Of a stretch of 64,000 nucleotides of DNA, positions 54,569 to 63,136 are shown in pieces (position 1 is the first letter of the stretch; the number at the start of each line of letters is the position of its first letter). Made by a program: the position numbers and the translations under genes. This stretch comes from Anaerobaca lacustris (GTDB taxonomy: Bacteria > Planctomycetota > Phycisphaerae > Sedimentisphaerales > Anaerobacaceae), in assembly GCF_030012215.1 (NCBI RefSeq), contig NZ_JASCXX010000008.1:124001-188000 (forward strand). The letters run 5' to 3'. The notes below the pieces were generated by a model that had not been told where the DNA came from, searched no databases, and was given only the letters and a program-made list of their open reading frames with translations.

Positions 54569-55513
54569 TCACGCCGTCTCAGGTTCTGGCAGTCCTTCGT
54601 ACAACTCGGTCGAGACATACCGTTCCCCGGTGTCGCAGATAAACGTCACGATGGTCTTGCCCTCATTCTCCGGGCGTTGGGCCACATGCATCGCCGCCCA
54701 GACATTGGCGCCCCCGCTGATGCCCGAGAGGATGCCCTCCGTGGCGGCCAATTGCCGGGCCGTGCCCATCGCGTCTTCGTTCGTGACCTGCACGATCTCG
54801 TCGATCAGGTCCACCTTCAAGACGTCGGGCACGAAGCCGGCGCCGATCCCCTGGATCTTGTGGGGCCCCGGCTTGCCACCCGACAGAACGGGCGACGCCT
54901 TCGGCTCGACCGCCACCACCTTCAGGTCGGGATTCTTGCCCTTGAGAACCTCGCCGCAGCCAGTCAAGGTCCCCCCCGTACCCACGCCGGCCACCAGTAT
55001 ATCGACGTGCCCGTCGGTATCGACCCAAATCTCTCGGGCCGTCGTCTCCCGGTGCGCCTTCGGGTTGGCAGGGTTCTTGAACTGCTGGAGCATCAGCGCG
55101 TTGGGATTCTCGGCCACGAGTCGCTCCGCCGTCTGGATGGCGCCGCCCATGCCGTTCTGCGCCGGCGTCAGAACGATTCGGGCGCCGAGCAGTTGCAGGA
55201 GCTTTCGCCTCTCGATGCTCATCGATTCGGGCATCGTCAGCGTCAGGCCAATCCCCTTGGCCGCGCAGATAAAGGCCAGGCCGATCCCGGTGTTGCCGCT
55301 GGTCGGCTCGACGATAACGGTGTTCGGGCCGATCTGTCCGGCCTGCTCGGCCTCCTCGATCATGTACTTGGCGATGCGGTCCTTGACGCTGCCGCAGGGG
55401 TTCTTCGATTCGAGCTTGACCAGGACCGTCGCCCGGCTGGGATTCAATCGGTTCAGCCGCACCAACGGCGTGTAGCCCACCGCCGCTGCGATATCTTCAA
55501 AAACAGCACTCAT
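54569..55513 (-). CDS. cysK: Cysteine synthase A
   Basis: 314 aa. The PLP lysine is Lys44 in [15 protein letters not shown]. The phosphate and substrate loops are [34 protein letters not shown] and [11 protein letters not shown]. It converts O-acetylserine and sulfide to cysteine. It is 18 bp after the Rrf2 regulator and 28 bp before cysE, clearly one operon. Confidence 0.95.
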   Translation of the reverse strand: MSAVFEDIAAAVGYTPLVRLNRLNPSRATVLVKLESKNPCGSVKDRIAKYMIEEAEQAGQIGPNTVIVEPTSGNTGIGLAFICAAKGIGLTLTMPESMSIERRKLLQLLGARIVLTPAQNGMGGAIQTAERLVAENPNALMLQQFKNPANPKAHRETTAREIWVDTDGHVDILVAGVGTGGTLTGCGEVLKGKNPDLKVVAVEPKASPVLSGGKPGPHKIQGIGAGFVPDVLKVDLIDEIVQVTNEDAMGTARQLAATEGILSGISGGANVWAAMHVAQRPENEGKTIVTFICDTGERYVSTELYEGLPEPETA

Positions 55514-55531
55514 GGCGATCTCCCAAAAATG

Positions 55532-55963
55532 TCAGATGCTGTAGCTGGGGGTTGGGGTCTGCACTCTGTGAACCATGTCCGCCAGGGTGATCGAGCGCAA
55601 CACGCGCTGGATCGCCTCCTCGACCTGCATCCAGACCTCCCTGGCCGCGCAGTCAGCCGCGCGATCGCAGTATTCCGCGTCTTCGGTACACTCGGCTGTT
55701 GTGACGGGACCTTCGAGACACCGGAAGATCTCGTTGAGTCGAATCTGCTCCGGCGGGCGGGCGAGAACGTAGCCCCCCTTCGAACCCCGGATGCTGCGGA
55801 CGAAACCCGAAGACCGCAGCAGACTCATCAACTGTTCGAGATACTTCACCGAAATCCCCTGCCGCTCCGCGATCGCCTTCAGTTGAAGCGGGCGTTTGCC
55901 CTCATGTTGCGACAGTTCGATCACGGCCCGGATGCCATAACGAGTTCGCGTCGAGAGTTTCAT
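55532..55963 (-). CDS. Rrf2 family transcriptional regulator, IscR-like with three cysteines
   Basis: 143 aa with GGAG upstream of ATG 55963. The winged helix is MKLSTRTRYGIRAVIELSQH ... SVKYLEQLMSLLRSSGFVRS ... GSKGGYVLARPPEQI. Cys92, Cys99 and Cys105 (AECTEDAEYCDRAADC) lie where IscR and NsrR hold their Fe-S cluster, unlike CymR, which has none. It heads the cysK-cysE-nadA-metY-nifU-nifS operon and has a strong own promoter that it probably represses. It senses Fe-S status or O-acetylserine/cysteine synthase; the cysteines favour Fe-S. Confidence 0.9.
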   Translation of the reverse strand: MKLSTRTRYGIRAVIELSQHEGKRPLQLKAIAERQGISVKYLEQLMSLLRSSGFVRSIRGSKGGYVLARPPEQIRLNEIFRCLEGPVTTAECTEDAEYCDRAADCAAREVWMQVEEAIQRVLRSITLADMVHRVQTPTPSYSI

Positions 55964-55992
55964 TGCATCAATCTCCTACTATTCCCACTGGC

Positions 55993-56021
55993 TTTATATA
56001 CTAAACATGTAAACCTGTCAA
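55993..56021 (-). promoter_or_regulatory. Near-consensus promoter of the Rrf2-cys-nad-met-nif operon
   Basis: Minus strand TTGACA (56021-56016), 17-bp spacer, TATAAA (55998-55993). An ACATGT-centred partial dyad in the spacer (TTTACATGTTTA) is a candidate operator for the Rrf2 regulator. Confidence 0.8.
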
Positions 56022-56032
56022 CTCCCCACACG

Positions 56033-56060
56033 AAAAAAAAGGGGGGTCTGAAATCCCCCT
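56033..56060 (-). terminator. Orphan intrinsic terminator upstream of the Rrf2 operon promoter
   Basis: Minus strand AGGGGG, 8-base loop, CCCCCC, then TTTTTTTT. It precedes the Rrf2 promoter, so it must stop a transcript starting farther right (56060-56300), where no gene is seen on that strand. Confidence 0.7.
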
Positions 56061-56240
56061 TTCACACTGTTGTACAGGACATTTGGCCCCAGGGTTCACT
56101 CCGGCGGGTTTCTCGACGATCTGAAACGGCCCCCCCAGCCGAATCCGAGAGCGTGCCACCACGGGCACGAAAGACCAGAACACCCTATATAAAGGGCGAC
56201 ACAGCCCCCGCACTCCATGATATGGGGGGTTGCGAACCCG
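56061..56240 (-). ncRNA. Candidate structured small RNA or leader ending at the orphan terminator
   Basis: Between divergent genes there are five inverted repeats in a row (56153-56168, 56183-56196, 56194-56207, 56205-56229, 56227-56239). Some share a strand, so they are mutually exclusive. They are followed on the minus strand by an intrinsic terminator. No known riboswitch motif was recognised and no clear minus-strand promoter was found. Strand and existence are inferred from the terminator. Confidence 0.35.
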
Positions 56241-56269
56241 GATAAATTATTGGCGTATCAGCTATCAGC

Positions 56270-56299
56270 TTGACAGATGCTGCGCCCAATCAGTATCAT
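56270..56299 (+). promoter_or_regulatory. Promoter of the GT4 fusion gene
   Basis: TTGACA (56270-56275), 18-bp spacer, TATCAT (56294-56299). It overlaps earlier in-frame start codons, so the start at 56343 is preferred. Confidence 0.6.
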
Positions 56300-56342
56300 G
56301 GGCCCTCAATCGGTTCTTGTGGGTGGATTCGGATCGATACGG

Positions 56343-58661
56343 ATGGGTAAAGGTGCCGCGAAAAAAGTCGTCTTCATTTCAACCTTTCCGCCGAGAAAAT
56401 GCGGCATTGCGACCTTCACAGCCGACCTGATCCGGAACGCGTCGGCCGCCGCCGGGGGGCAGTTCGAGCCGCTGGTCGTGACCATGCAGTTGGACCCGGC
56501 CCTGAAATACAACGACCCGGTCAAGTTCGAGATCCGCCAGAACGTCCGACGCGATTACATCTGTGCGGCCGATTACATCAACTTCAGCCACGTCGATCTC
56601 GTCTCGGTGCAGCATGAGTTCGGCCTGTTCGGCGGCCAGGCCGGCGCCTATCTGGGCCTGCTGCTCAAACGCCTCAAAGCCCCGGTGGTGACCACACTGC
56701 ACACGGTCCTGGAGCATCCCGAGCCGGACTATCGTGACTCCATGATGGAGTTGTGCGACCGTTCCGACGTGCTGGTCACAATGAACGAACGCGGCGTGGA
56801 CATGCTCAGCGACATCTATGGGGTCGGTCAGGACAAGATCCGACTGATCCCCCACGGCATCCCCGACCTGCCGTTCGTCGACAGCAACTACTACAAGCAC
56901 AAGTTCGGGCTCGAAGGCCGACGCACCATCCTGACGTTCGGCTTGATCAGCAAGAACAAAGGCATCGAGGTCATGCTGCGCGCGATGCCCCGCATCATCG
57001 AGACCCACCCGGACGTCATGTACATCGTCCTGGGCATGACCCACCCGCTGGTCCAGAAGCACGAGGGCGAATCCTATCGCTTCGGTCTCCAGCAGATCGT
57101 CAAGGACCTGCAACTGCACGACCACGTCATCTTCCACAACCGGTTCGTCGATGACGAGGAACTGCACAACTTCCTGTGCGCCGCCGACGTGTATGTGACA
57201 CCGTACCTCACCCAGGAGCAGTTGACCAGCGGCACGCTGGCCTTCGCCGTCGGCACCGGCAAGGCCGTCGTCTCCACGCCCTACTGGGCGGCGACGGAAC
57301 TGCTGGCCGACGGCCGGGGCCGGCTCGTGCCCTTCGGCGATTCACAGCAGCTTTCGCAGACCATCTGCGAGTTGTTGCATAACGAAAGCCTGTTCTACGA
57401 GTTGCGAGGCCGGGCCTACGACTACGGCCGGTCGCGAACGTGGCCCAAGATCGGGCAGGCCTATTGGAAGCTCTTCAGCGAGGTCGAGATCCCCGTCCGT
57501 GCGGCCGCCGGCAGCGTCCTGACGCCGGCCGAGACGTTTTCGAGCATCGAGGTGCCCGAGCCTTCGCTCGACCATCTGATCAATCTCACCGATGACACGG
57601 GGCTGCTCCAGCACGCCAAGTTCGCCATTCCCAACCGCGCCCACGGCTACTGCACCGATGACAACGCCCGCGGCGCCATCGCCATGGCCCGGTACCATTC
57701 GCAGTACCCCGACCCCGCGGCCCTTCGCCTGCTTGACATCTATCTGTCGTTCGTGATGCACGCGCAGAACCCGGACGGGTCCATCCGAAACTTCATGGAT
57801 TACGACCGGACCTGGTGGCCGAACGAGCCGGCGCACGACGCCTTCGGACGAACCCTCTGGGCGCTCGGGACCGTCATGGCCTGCCCGCCGTCCCCGGCGT
57901 ATCTGTCGCTGGCCAAGGAATGCTTCGATCATTCGGTCGTCCTCGTGCAGAGGCAGCACCCCCGGGGCATGGCGTATGCCATCCTGGGCATGTGCGACTA
58001 CCTCCGCCAGTTCCCCGGCGCCAGTGACATCAAGCGCGAGCTGGAGCTGGCCGCCGACGGTCTCGTGCGCCAGTTCGAAGAGAACCGCCAGAGCGACTGG
58101 GACTGGTTCGAGGACGTTCTGACCTACGACAACGCCGTCCTGCCCCACGCGCTGTTCGTCGCCGGGCTCAGTCTCGAGAACGAGACATATATCGAGGCCG
58201 CCCGGAAGACGGCGGGATTCCTTTTGGACAACACATTTGACGGCGATCATTTCAGCTTCATCGGCTGTTCCGGCTGGTACGAACGCGGCAAGGCCCGCGC
58301 GGTGTTCGACCAACAGCCGATCGAGGCGGCCGGCACCGTCATGATGCTCCGCGCCGCCTACGACGCGACGAAGGCCCCGGGCTTCCTGGCCCTCCAGCGC
58401 AAGGCCTTCGACTGGTTCCTCGGGGCCAACGACCTGCGCGTGCCCCTGTACGACTTCCGGACCAAGGGATGCTCCGACGGATTGATGGCCAGCGGGGTCA
58501 ACGGCAACCAGGGCGCCGAGAGCACCGTAAGCTTCCTGCTGGCCCTGCTGGCGATCGTCGAGAGCTACGCCACCGTCGACAGGACACAGGACGAAGGCGG
58601 TCCGAACTCTTCGGAGGCCGTCGGCGCAGACCCGCAGGACATGCCGAAGGTGGGCCGATAG
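56343..58661 (+). CDS. Glycosyltransferase family 4 fused to a C-terminal (alpha/alpha) barrel-like domain
   Basis: 772 aa from ATG 56343; earlier ATGs lie inside or before the promoter. The GT4 part (about 1-400) has VVFISTFPPRKCGIATFTAD, VSVQHEFGLFGGQAG, RRTILTFGLISKNKGIEVML and a donor-site loop YLTQEQLTSGTLAFAVGTGK. From about 420 on there is an all-helical domain: LINLTDDTGLLQHAKFAIPN, HGYCTDDNARGAIAMARYHS, AHDAFGRTLWALGTVMAC and WFEDVLTYDNAVLPHALFVA. It resembles six-hairpin glycosidase-like folds. The pairing suggests a bifunctional mannosyl-glycan enzyme. Function of the second domain is unproved. Confidence 0.83.
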   Translation: MGKGAAKKVVFISTFPPRKCGIATFTADLIRNASAAAGGQFEPLVVTMQLDPALKYNDPVKFEIRQNVRRDYICAADYINFSHVDLVSVQHEFGLFGGQAGAYLGLLLKRLKAPVVTTLHTVLEHPEPDYRDSMMELCDRSDVLVTMNERGVDMLSDIYGVGQDKIRLIPHGIPDLPFVDSNYYKHKFGLEGRRTILTFGLISKNKGIEVMLRAMPRIIETHPDVMYIVLGMTHPLVQKHEGESYRFGLQQIVKDLQLHDHVIFHNRFVDDEELHNFLCAADVYVTPYLTQEQLTSGTLAFAVGTGKAVVSTPYWAATELLADGRGRLVPFGDSQQLSQTICELLHNESLFYELRGRAYDYGRSRTWPKIGQAYWKLFSEVEIPVRAAAGSVLTPAETFSSIEVPEPSLDHLINLTDDTGLLQHAKFAIPNRAHGYCTDDNARGAIAMARYHSQYPDPAALRLLDIYLSFVMHAQNPDGSIRNFMDYDRTWWPNEPAHDAFGRTLWALGTVMACPPSPAYLSLAKECFDHSVVLVQRQHPRGMAYAILGMCDYLRQFPGASDIKRELELAADGLVRQFEENRQSDWDWFEDVLTYDNAVLPHALFVAGLSLENETYIEAARKTAGFLLDNTFDGDHFSFIGCSGWYERGKARAVFDQQPIEAAGTVMMLRAAYDATKAPGFLALQRKAFDWFLGANDLRVPLYDFRTKGCSDGLMASGVNGNQGAESTVSFLLALLAIVESYATVDRTQDEGGPNSSEAVGADPQDMPKVGR

Positions 58662-58712
58662 AATGGACGCCGACACGTGTCCGAGGAGGGGATCGCCACC
58701 GCGCCAGGCAAC

Positions 58713-59483
58713 ATGAAGATCGCCACGTTCAACGTCAATTCGATCCGCGCCCGCCTGCCGATCGTCGTCGACTGGCTTGGGGCCAACCGGCCCGACGTGC
58801 TGGCCGTGCAGGAGACGAAGGTCCAGGACCAGGACTTCCCGGGCGAAGCATTCGACGAGATCGGATATCGTTACGTCTTCCGAGGGCAGAAGAGCTACAA
58901 CGGCGTCGCGCTGTTCTCGCGGCATCCGATTCACGATGCGGAGTTCGGGTTCGACGACGAGCTAAAGGACGAGCCTCGCCTGCTGAAGGCATCGGTGAAC
59001 GGCCTGACGATCGTCAATACGTACGTCCCGCAGGGTTTCCAGCCCGATTCGGACAAGTATCGCTACAAGCTCCAGTGGTTCGCCCGACTGGGCGCCTATT
59101 TCCGCAATCGCTTCAAGCCGACCGACCCGGTGCTCTGGCTGGGCGATCTGAACGTGGCCCCGCAGGCAATCGACGTGCATGATCCTGTATCGCTGCTGGG
59201 GCACGTCTGCTTCAATCCGCAGGTCCAGGAAGCACTCGAGGCCGTGATGGCCTGGGGCTTCACCGATCTGTTCCGGCGGCACTGCCCCGACCCCGGCCAC
59301 TACAGCTTCTGGGACTACCGCGCCAGCAACGCCTTCAAGCAGAACCTCGGCTGGCGCATCGACCATCTCATGGCCACCGAGACCCTCGCACAGAAATGCA
59401 CCGCCTGCTACATCGACAGCCAACCGCGCACCGCCGCCCGCCCCAGCGACCACACCCCCGTCGTTGCGGACTTTCAGTGGTGA
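58713..59483 (+). CDS. xthA: Exodeoxyribonuclease III
   Basis: 256 aa. I prefer ATG 58713 ([16 protein letters not shown]), the usual family start, over a GTG 36 nt earlier. Motifs are [13 protein letters not shown] (Glu), [29 protein letters not shown] (Asp, Asn), [10 protein letters not shown] and [11 protein letters not shown] (catalytic His). It is an AP endonuclease and 3'-5' exonuclease in base-excision repair. It lies 51 bp after the GT4 fusion gene and ends 22 bp before a sulfatase. Confidence 0.93.
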   Translation: MKIATFNVNSIRARLPIVVDWLGANRPDVLAVQETKVQDQDFPGEAFDEIGYRYVFRGQKSYNGVALFSRHPIHDAEFGFDDELKDEPRLLKASVNGLTIVNTYVPQGFQPDSDKYRYKLQWFARLGAYFRNRFKPTDPVLWLGDLNVAPQAIDVHDPVSLLGHVCFNPQVQEALEAVMAWGFTDLFRRHCPDPGHYSFWDYRASNAFKQNLGWRIDHLMATETLAQKCTACYIDSQPRTAARPSDHTPVVADFQW

Positions 59484-59505
59484 CAACAAGGACAGGAGCA
59501 CGACC

Positions 59506-61062
59506 ATGCAGCAACACGAACGGCAAGAACTGGATTGCACCCCACTTTCCCGTCGCTCTTTCATGAGAGGCTCGCTCGCCTTCGGGGCGGCTCCGTCGTT
59601 GCTGGCGGCCGGCGCCACGGCGCGGGCGCGGCGGCGCGACCGCCGGCCGAACGTGCTGTTCATTCTGACCGACGACCAGCGGTCCGATGCGATCGGCCTC
59701 GGCGGCAGCCGGCGCCTCAAGACCCCGCACATCGACCGGCTGGGCCGCGAGGGCATCCATTTCAAGAACACCTTCTGCACCACATCGCTGTGCTCGCCGA
59801 GCCGGGCCACAATCCTCAGTGGCCTCTACGCCCACGCCCACGGCGTCGTGAACAACTTCACCGAGTACCCCACCGACCTCCAGAGCTTCCCGCTCGTGCT
59901 GCAATCGCAAGGCTACGACACCGCCTACGTCGGCAAGTGGCACATGGGCGAGGAGAACGACGAGCCGCGTCCCGGCTTCAACTGGTTCGTCACGCACAAG
60001 GGCCAGGGCAAGTACTTCGACACGGAATTCAACTTCAACGGCCGGCGCCGCGAGGTGGTCGAGGGCTACTACACCCACGTCGTGACCGACATGGCCGAGG
60101 AATGGCTCAGCCGCTCGCGCGACGACAAGCCGTGGCTGCTCATGATCGGCCACAAGGCGCCCCACAGCTTCTACTACCCCGAGCCAAAATACGAACACGC
60201 TTTCGACGATGTGCGCATCCCGTATCCCGAAACCGCTTTCATGCTCGACGACAAGCCCGCCTGGATCAAGGACCGGCTGCGCACCTGGCACGGCATCTAC
60301 GGCCCCCTGTTCGATTGGCGCAAGGAGTTCCCCGACGACCGCCCCGAGGCCGTCAAGGACTTCGAGGCGATGACCCGCGCCTATTGGGGCACGCTGATCA
60401 GCGTCGACGACAGCGTGGGCCGGCTTTACAGATTGCTCGAGGAGCGCGGCGAACTGGACAATACCGTGTTCGTCTTCATGTCGGACAACGGCATTCTCAA
60501 CGGCGAGCACGGCATGGTGGACAAGCGGACGATGCACGAGCCGAGCATCCGCGTGCCGCTGGTGGTTCGCTATCCCGGTTTGACGCCGCCGGAGAAGCCC
60601 AAGGTGATCGAAGAGCAAGTGCTCACCACGGACATGGCCCCGAGCATCCTGGAGTTGTGCGGCGCGCCGCCGCTGAAGGACATCCACGGCCGCTCCTGGG
60701 TCCGACTCGTCCAGCGGGGCGACCGCGGCTGGCGCAAGAGCTGGTTCTATCACTACAACTACGAGAAGCAGTTTCCTTACACGCCCAACGTTCGCGGCGT
60801 GCGGACCGATACGTGGAAGTACGTCCATTATCCGCACGGCGACGGCAGCCCCGACCGGCACATGGCCGAACTCTACAACATCGAGTTCGATCCGGAGGAA
60901 CGTTACAACCTGATCGGCAATCCGAAATACGCCGGCGTGGTCAAGGAGTTGAAGGCCGAGCTGGCCCGCACGATGAAGCAGGCCGGCCTGACACAGGCGA
61001 CGGACAAGATGCCCCTCGACGAGGGCATCAAATCCGAGCTGCCGGAAGAGTCGATTCGCTGA
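59506..61062 (+). CDS. TAT-exported sulfatase
   Basis: 518 aa with GGAG upstream of ATG 59506. The leader contains twin arginines ([20 protein letters not shown]). The catalytic start is [18 protein letters not shown] (metal Asp pair). The formylglycine site is Cys96 in [14 protein letters not shown]. Other motifs are [26 protein letters not shown] and [16 protein letters not shown]. It hydrolyses sulfate esters of glycans in the periplasm and needs a formylglycine-generating enzyme not seen here. It is followed by an exported DUF1593 protein. Confidence 0.92.
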   Translation: MQQHERQELDCTPLSRRSFMRGSLAFGAAPSLLAAGATARARRRDRRPNVLFILTDDQRSDAIGLGGSRRLKTPHIDRLGREGIHFKNTFCTTSLCSPSRATILSGLYAHAHGVVNNFTEYPTDLQSFPLVLQSQGYDTAYVGKWHMGEENDEPRPGFNWFVTHKGQGKYFDTEFNFNGRRREVVEGYYTHVVTDMAEEWLSRSRDDKPWLLMIGHKAPHSFYYPEPKYEHAFDDVRIPYPETAFMLDDKPAWIKDRLRTWHGIYGPLFDWRKEFPDDRPEAVKDFEAMTRAYWGTLISVDDSVGRLYRLLEERGELDNTVFVFMSDNGILNGEHGMVDKRTMHEPSIRVPLVVRYPGLTPPEKPKVIEEQVLTTDMAPSILELCGAPPLKDIHGRSWVRLVQRGDRGWRKSWFYHYNYEKQFPYTPNVRGVRTDTWKYVHYPHGDGSPDRHMAELYNIEFDPEERYNLIGNPKYAGVVKELKAELARTMKQAGLTQATDKMPLDEGIKSELPEESIR

Positions 61063-61102
61063 TCGCCCTCCACGGCAACATCGTGACTTGCAGGAGATTC
61101 TT

Positions 61103-62092
61103 ATGCGGACGTCTCATCATTGGATTCTGGTGTTTCTGGCACTGGTGTGTGCCGTCGGTTCGGTGCGAGCGAAGGCCGCCGAGAAGCCCCGCGTGATCGT
61201 CTCGACCGACATCGGAGGCAGCGACCCCGACGACTTTCAGTCGATGGTCCACTACCTCGTCTACGCCGACCGGTTCGACACCGAGGGACTGATCAGCTCG
61301 CCGCCGCACGCCGGCCGGGCCAAGCACATCCTCGAAGCCCTCGAAGCCTACGAGCATGACTACTCCAACCTGCGTACCTGGTCGGCCGAGTACCCTTCGC
61401 CTCAAGCCTTGCGAGCGACTGTGCGCCAAGGCGCGATCGATCCGCAGGCCGGCGACGTCCCGCCTGAGACAATCAGCGACGGCGCGAAACTCATCATCGA
61501 GCGCGCCCGCGACGACGACCCGCGTCCCGTCTGGGTCCTCGTGTGGGGCTCGATCACCGACGTCGCCCAAGCCGTCCACAAAGACCCCGCCGTCAAAGCC
61601 AGACTGCGGATCTATTCCATCGGCTCGTGGAACACCCGCCAGGATCCCAAGGCCAGGGACTATCTCTACGCGAACCACCCCGACCTCTGGTGGATCGAGA
61701 GCGACACAACGTTTCGCGGCATGTACATGGGCGGCCAGCAGAGCGGCGACCTCGGCAACCGGAGCTTTCCCGCCGAGCACGTCAAGGGCCACGGCCGGCT
61801 GGGCGAGCTGTTCATGGCCAAGAAGGCCGACATCAAGATGGGCGACACGCCGAGCGTGCTCTACCTGCTGCACGGAAATCCCGACCGCCCCGAAACCGAA
61901 CACTGGGGCGGCGCGTTCGTTCGCCCCGATCCGCAGGACCGACCCAACTACTGGCACGATGACCCCAGCGACGAGAATCGCGACCACGACCGAAACGGCG
62001 CCAGGACCGTCAACACGTGGCGCACCGACTACCTGCGCGACTGGCAGCGCCGCATGGATCGGGCCAGACAGGCCAAAGCTGAGGCGCGATGA
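61103..62092 (+). CDS. Exported DUF1593 (nucleoside-hydrolase-like) protein
   Basis: 329 aa. ATG 61103 has AGGAG about 7 nt away. The signal peptide is MRTSHHWILVFLALVCAVGS. The domain begins RVIVSTDIGGSDPDDFQSMV, an inosine-uridine hydrolase-like Asp cluster, and continues GLISSPPHAGRAKHILEALE, WVLVWGSITDVAQAVH and RLRIYSIGSWNTRQDP. DUF1593 proteins are secreted and often linked with polysaccharide use. It is 40 bp after the sulfatase on the same strand, probably one transcript. Confidence 0.85.
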   Translation: MRTSHHWILVFLALVCAVGSVRAKAAEKPRVIVSTDIGGSDPDDFQSMVHYLVYADRFDTEGLISSPPHAGRAKHILEALEAYEHDYSNLRTWSAEYPSPQALRATVRQGAIDPQAGDVPPETISDGAKLIIERARDDDPRPVWVLVWGSITDVAQAVHKDPAVKARLRIYSIGSWNTRQDPKARDYLYANHPDLWWIESDTTFRGMYMGGQQSGDLGNRSFPAEHVKGHGRLGELFMAKKADIKMGDTPSVLYLLHGNPDRPETEHWGGAFVRPDPQDRPNYWHDDPSDENRDHDRNGARTVNTWRTDYLRDWQRRMDRARQAKAEAR

Positions 62093-62155
62093 CAAGACGA
62101 CCGATCCTGCGTTGCATTTGGTCGGGACGAACCTTGGGACTTGCGAGAAAGCCTC

Positions 62156-63136
62156 TCAGGGCGCGGCGGGCAGAGTGATCGGTCCGATGTACCGGCGGGC
62201 GACGACGATGTCGTCGAACCAGACCCGGCTGACGTGCCCGGGGGGCGCTTTGGTGATGTACAGAAGCAGCCACAGGAAGTTCAGGTCCAGCTCCTCACTG
62301 CTGCGCCAGCGGAACCCCTCGAAGGGCGCTGCGTCCGGATCGGGATGGAAGCTGTCCCACACCCACGCGCCGCGTGGGAACCCCGATCCCAGATGACTGA
62401 CGAGTTGGCCGTCTTTGATCCAGGGCTTGCCATCGATCCAGATCGCCTGCTCGCCGTTGCTCTCGCCTGGCGGATCGTTCATCTTCATCATCAGCTCGAC
62501 ACATATCCATCGGCCGCGATCCACCTTCAGGGCGGGATCGTTGATGAAGTCGTTGCCCCACGACCGGCCGCCGGGCGCCAATCGCATGCCCATCCAATAC
62601 GAGTAGAAGTCCCATCGCCACCTCTCGCCAAAGGGCTCGACGCCCGTGCTGAACCGCTCGTCGCCGCGCGGGCTCGTCCCCGCCCCGCCTTGCGGCCACG
62701 GCGTCGACGGATGGTATCCCCCCAGATGGACGAAATGATGGATGGCAAAGCAATCCGGATCGAACTTGACGTAGAAACGAAGGAAAAGCTTGTCGTAGCC
62801 GGGCTGGAGCCGGCGATACAGATGCCCGCCCGTGCTGCGGCCGCCGACGTGCGTCATCAGCAGCGAGCGCTGCCCCGAACTGGCCTGCGGAACATCGGCC
62901 GAAAGCGACAGGATCTCGGCGTTCTGCACGCTCTCCCATCGCGCCGCCACCGCATCGAGCGACCCGGCTTCGAAGTTCTCTGTGAAGACGACGTTGGGGT
63001 CATTCGCCAGACCAACATCCCCGGGATACTCGCGAGCCAAACCCTGCAAACCGTCGCCGGCCCGTCCACCATCGGCGGTGAACAAGACCACCGCGGCAAA
63101 ACAAAGCCAAAATGCCGTCAAGCCACACGGCTTCAT
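62156..63136 (-). CDS. Exported lectin-like / polysaccharide-lyase-like protein
   Basis: 326 aa. ATG 63136 overlaps the PPK2 stop as TGATG. The signal is MKPCGLTAFWLCFAAVVLFT. The mature part is a predicted concanavalin-A-like beta-sandwich: VFTENFEAGSLDAVAARWES, LFLRFYVKFDPDCFAIHHFV, WICVELMMKMNDPPGE, AIWIDGKPWIKDGQLV and the end VSRVWFDDIVVARRYIGPI. It is similar in feel to PL14/PL20-like or laminarinase-type folds, but no catalytic set was recognised. Function is not assigned. Confidence 0.75.
   Translation of the reverse strand: MKPCGLTAFWLCFAAVVLFTADGGRAGDGLQGLAREYPGDVGLANDPNVVFTENFEAGSLDAVAARWESVQNAEILSLSADVPQASSGQRSLLMTHVGGRSTGGHLYRRLQPGYDKLFLRFYVKFDPDCFAIHHFVHLGGYHPSTPWPQGGAGTSPRGDERFSTGVEPFGERWRWDFYSYWMGMRLAPGGRSWGNDFINDPALKVDRGRWICVELMMKMNDPPGESNGEQAIWIDGKPWIKDGQLVSHLGSGFPRGAWVWDSFHPDPDAAPFEGFRWRSSEELDLNFLWLLLYITKAPPGHVSRVWFDDIVVARRYIGPITLPAAP

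Noticed and set aside
57342-58934. 530-codon minus-strand frame
   Set aside because: Antisense to the GT4 fusion gene, with low-complexity Val/Gly/Arg/Asp-rich translation.
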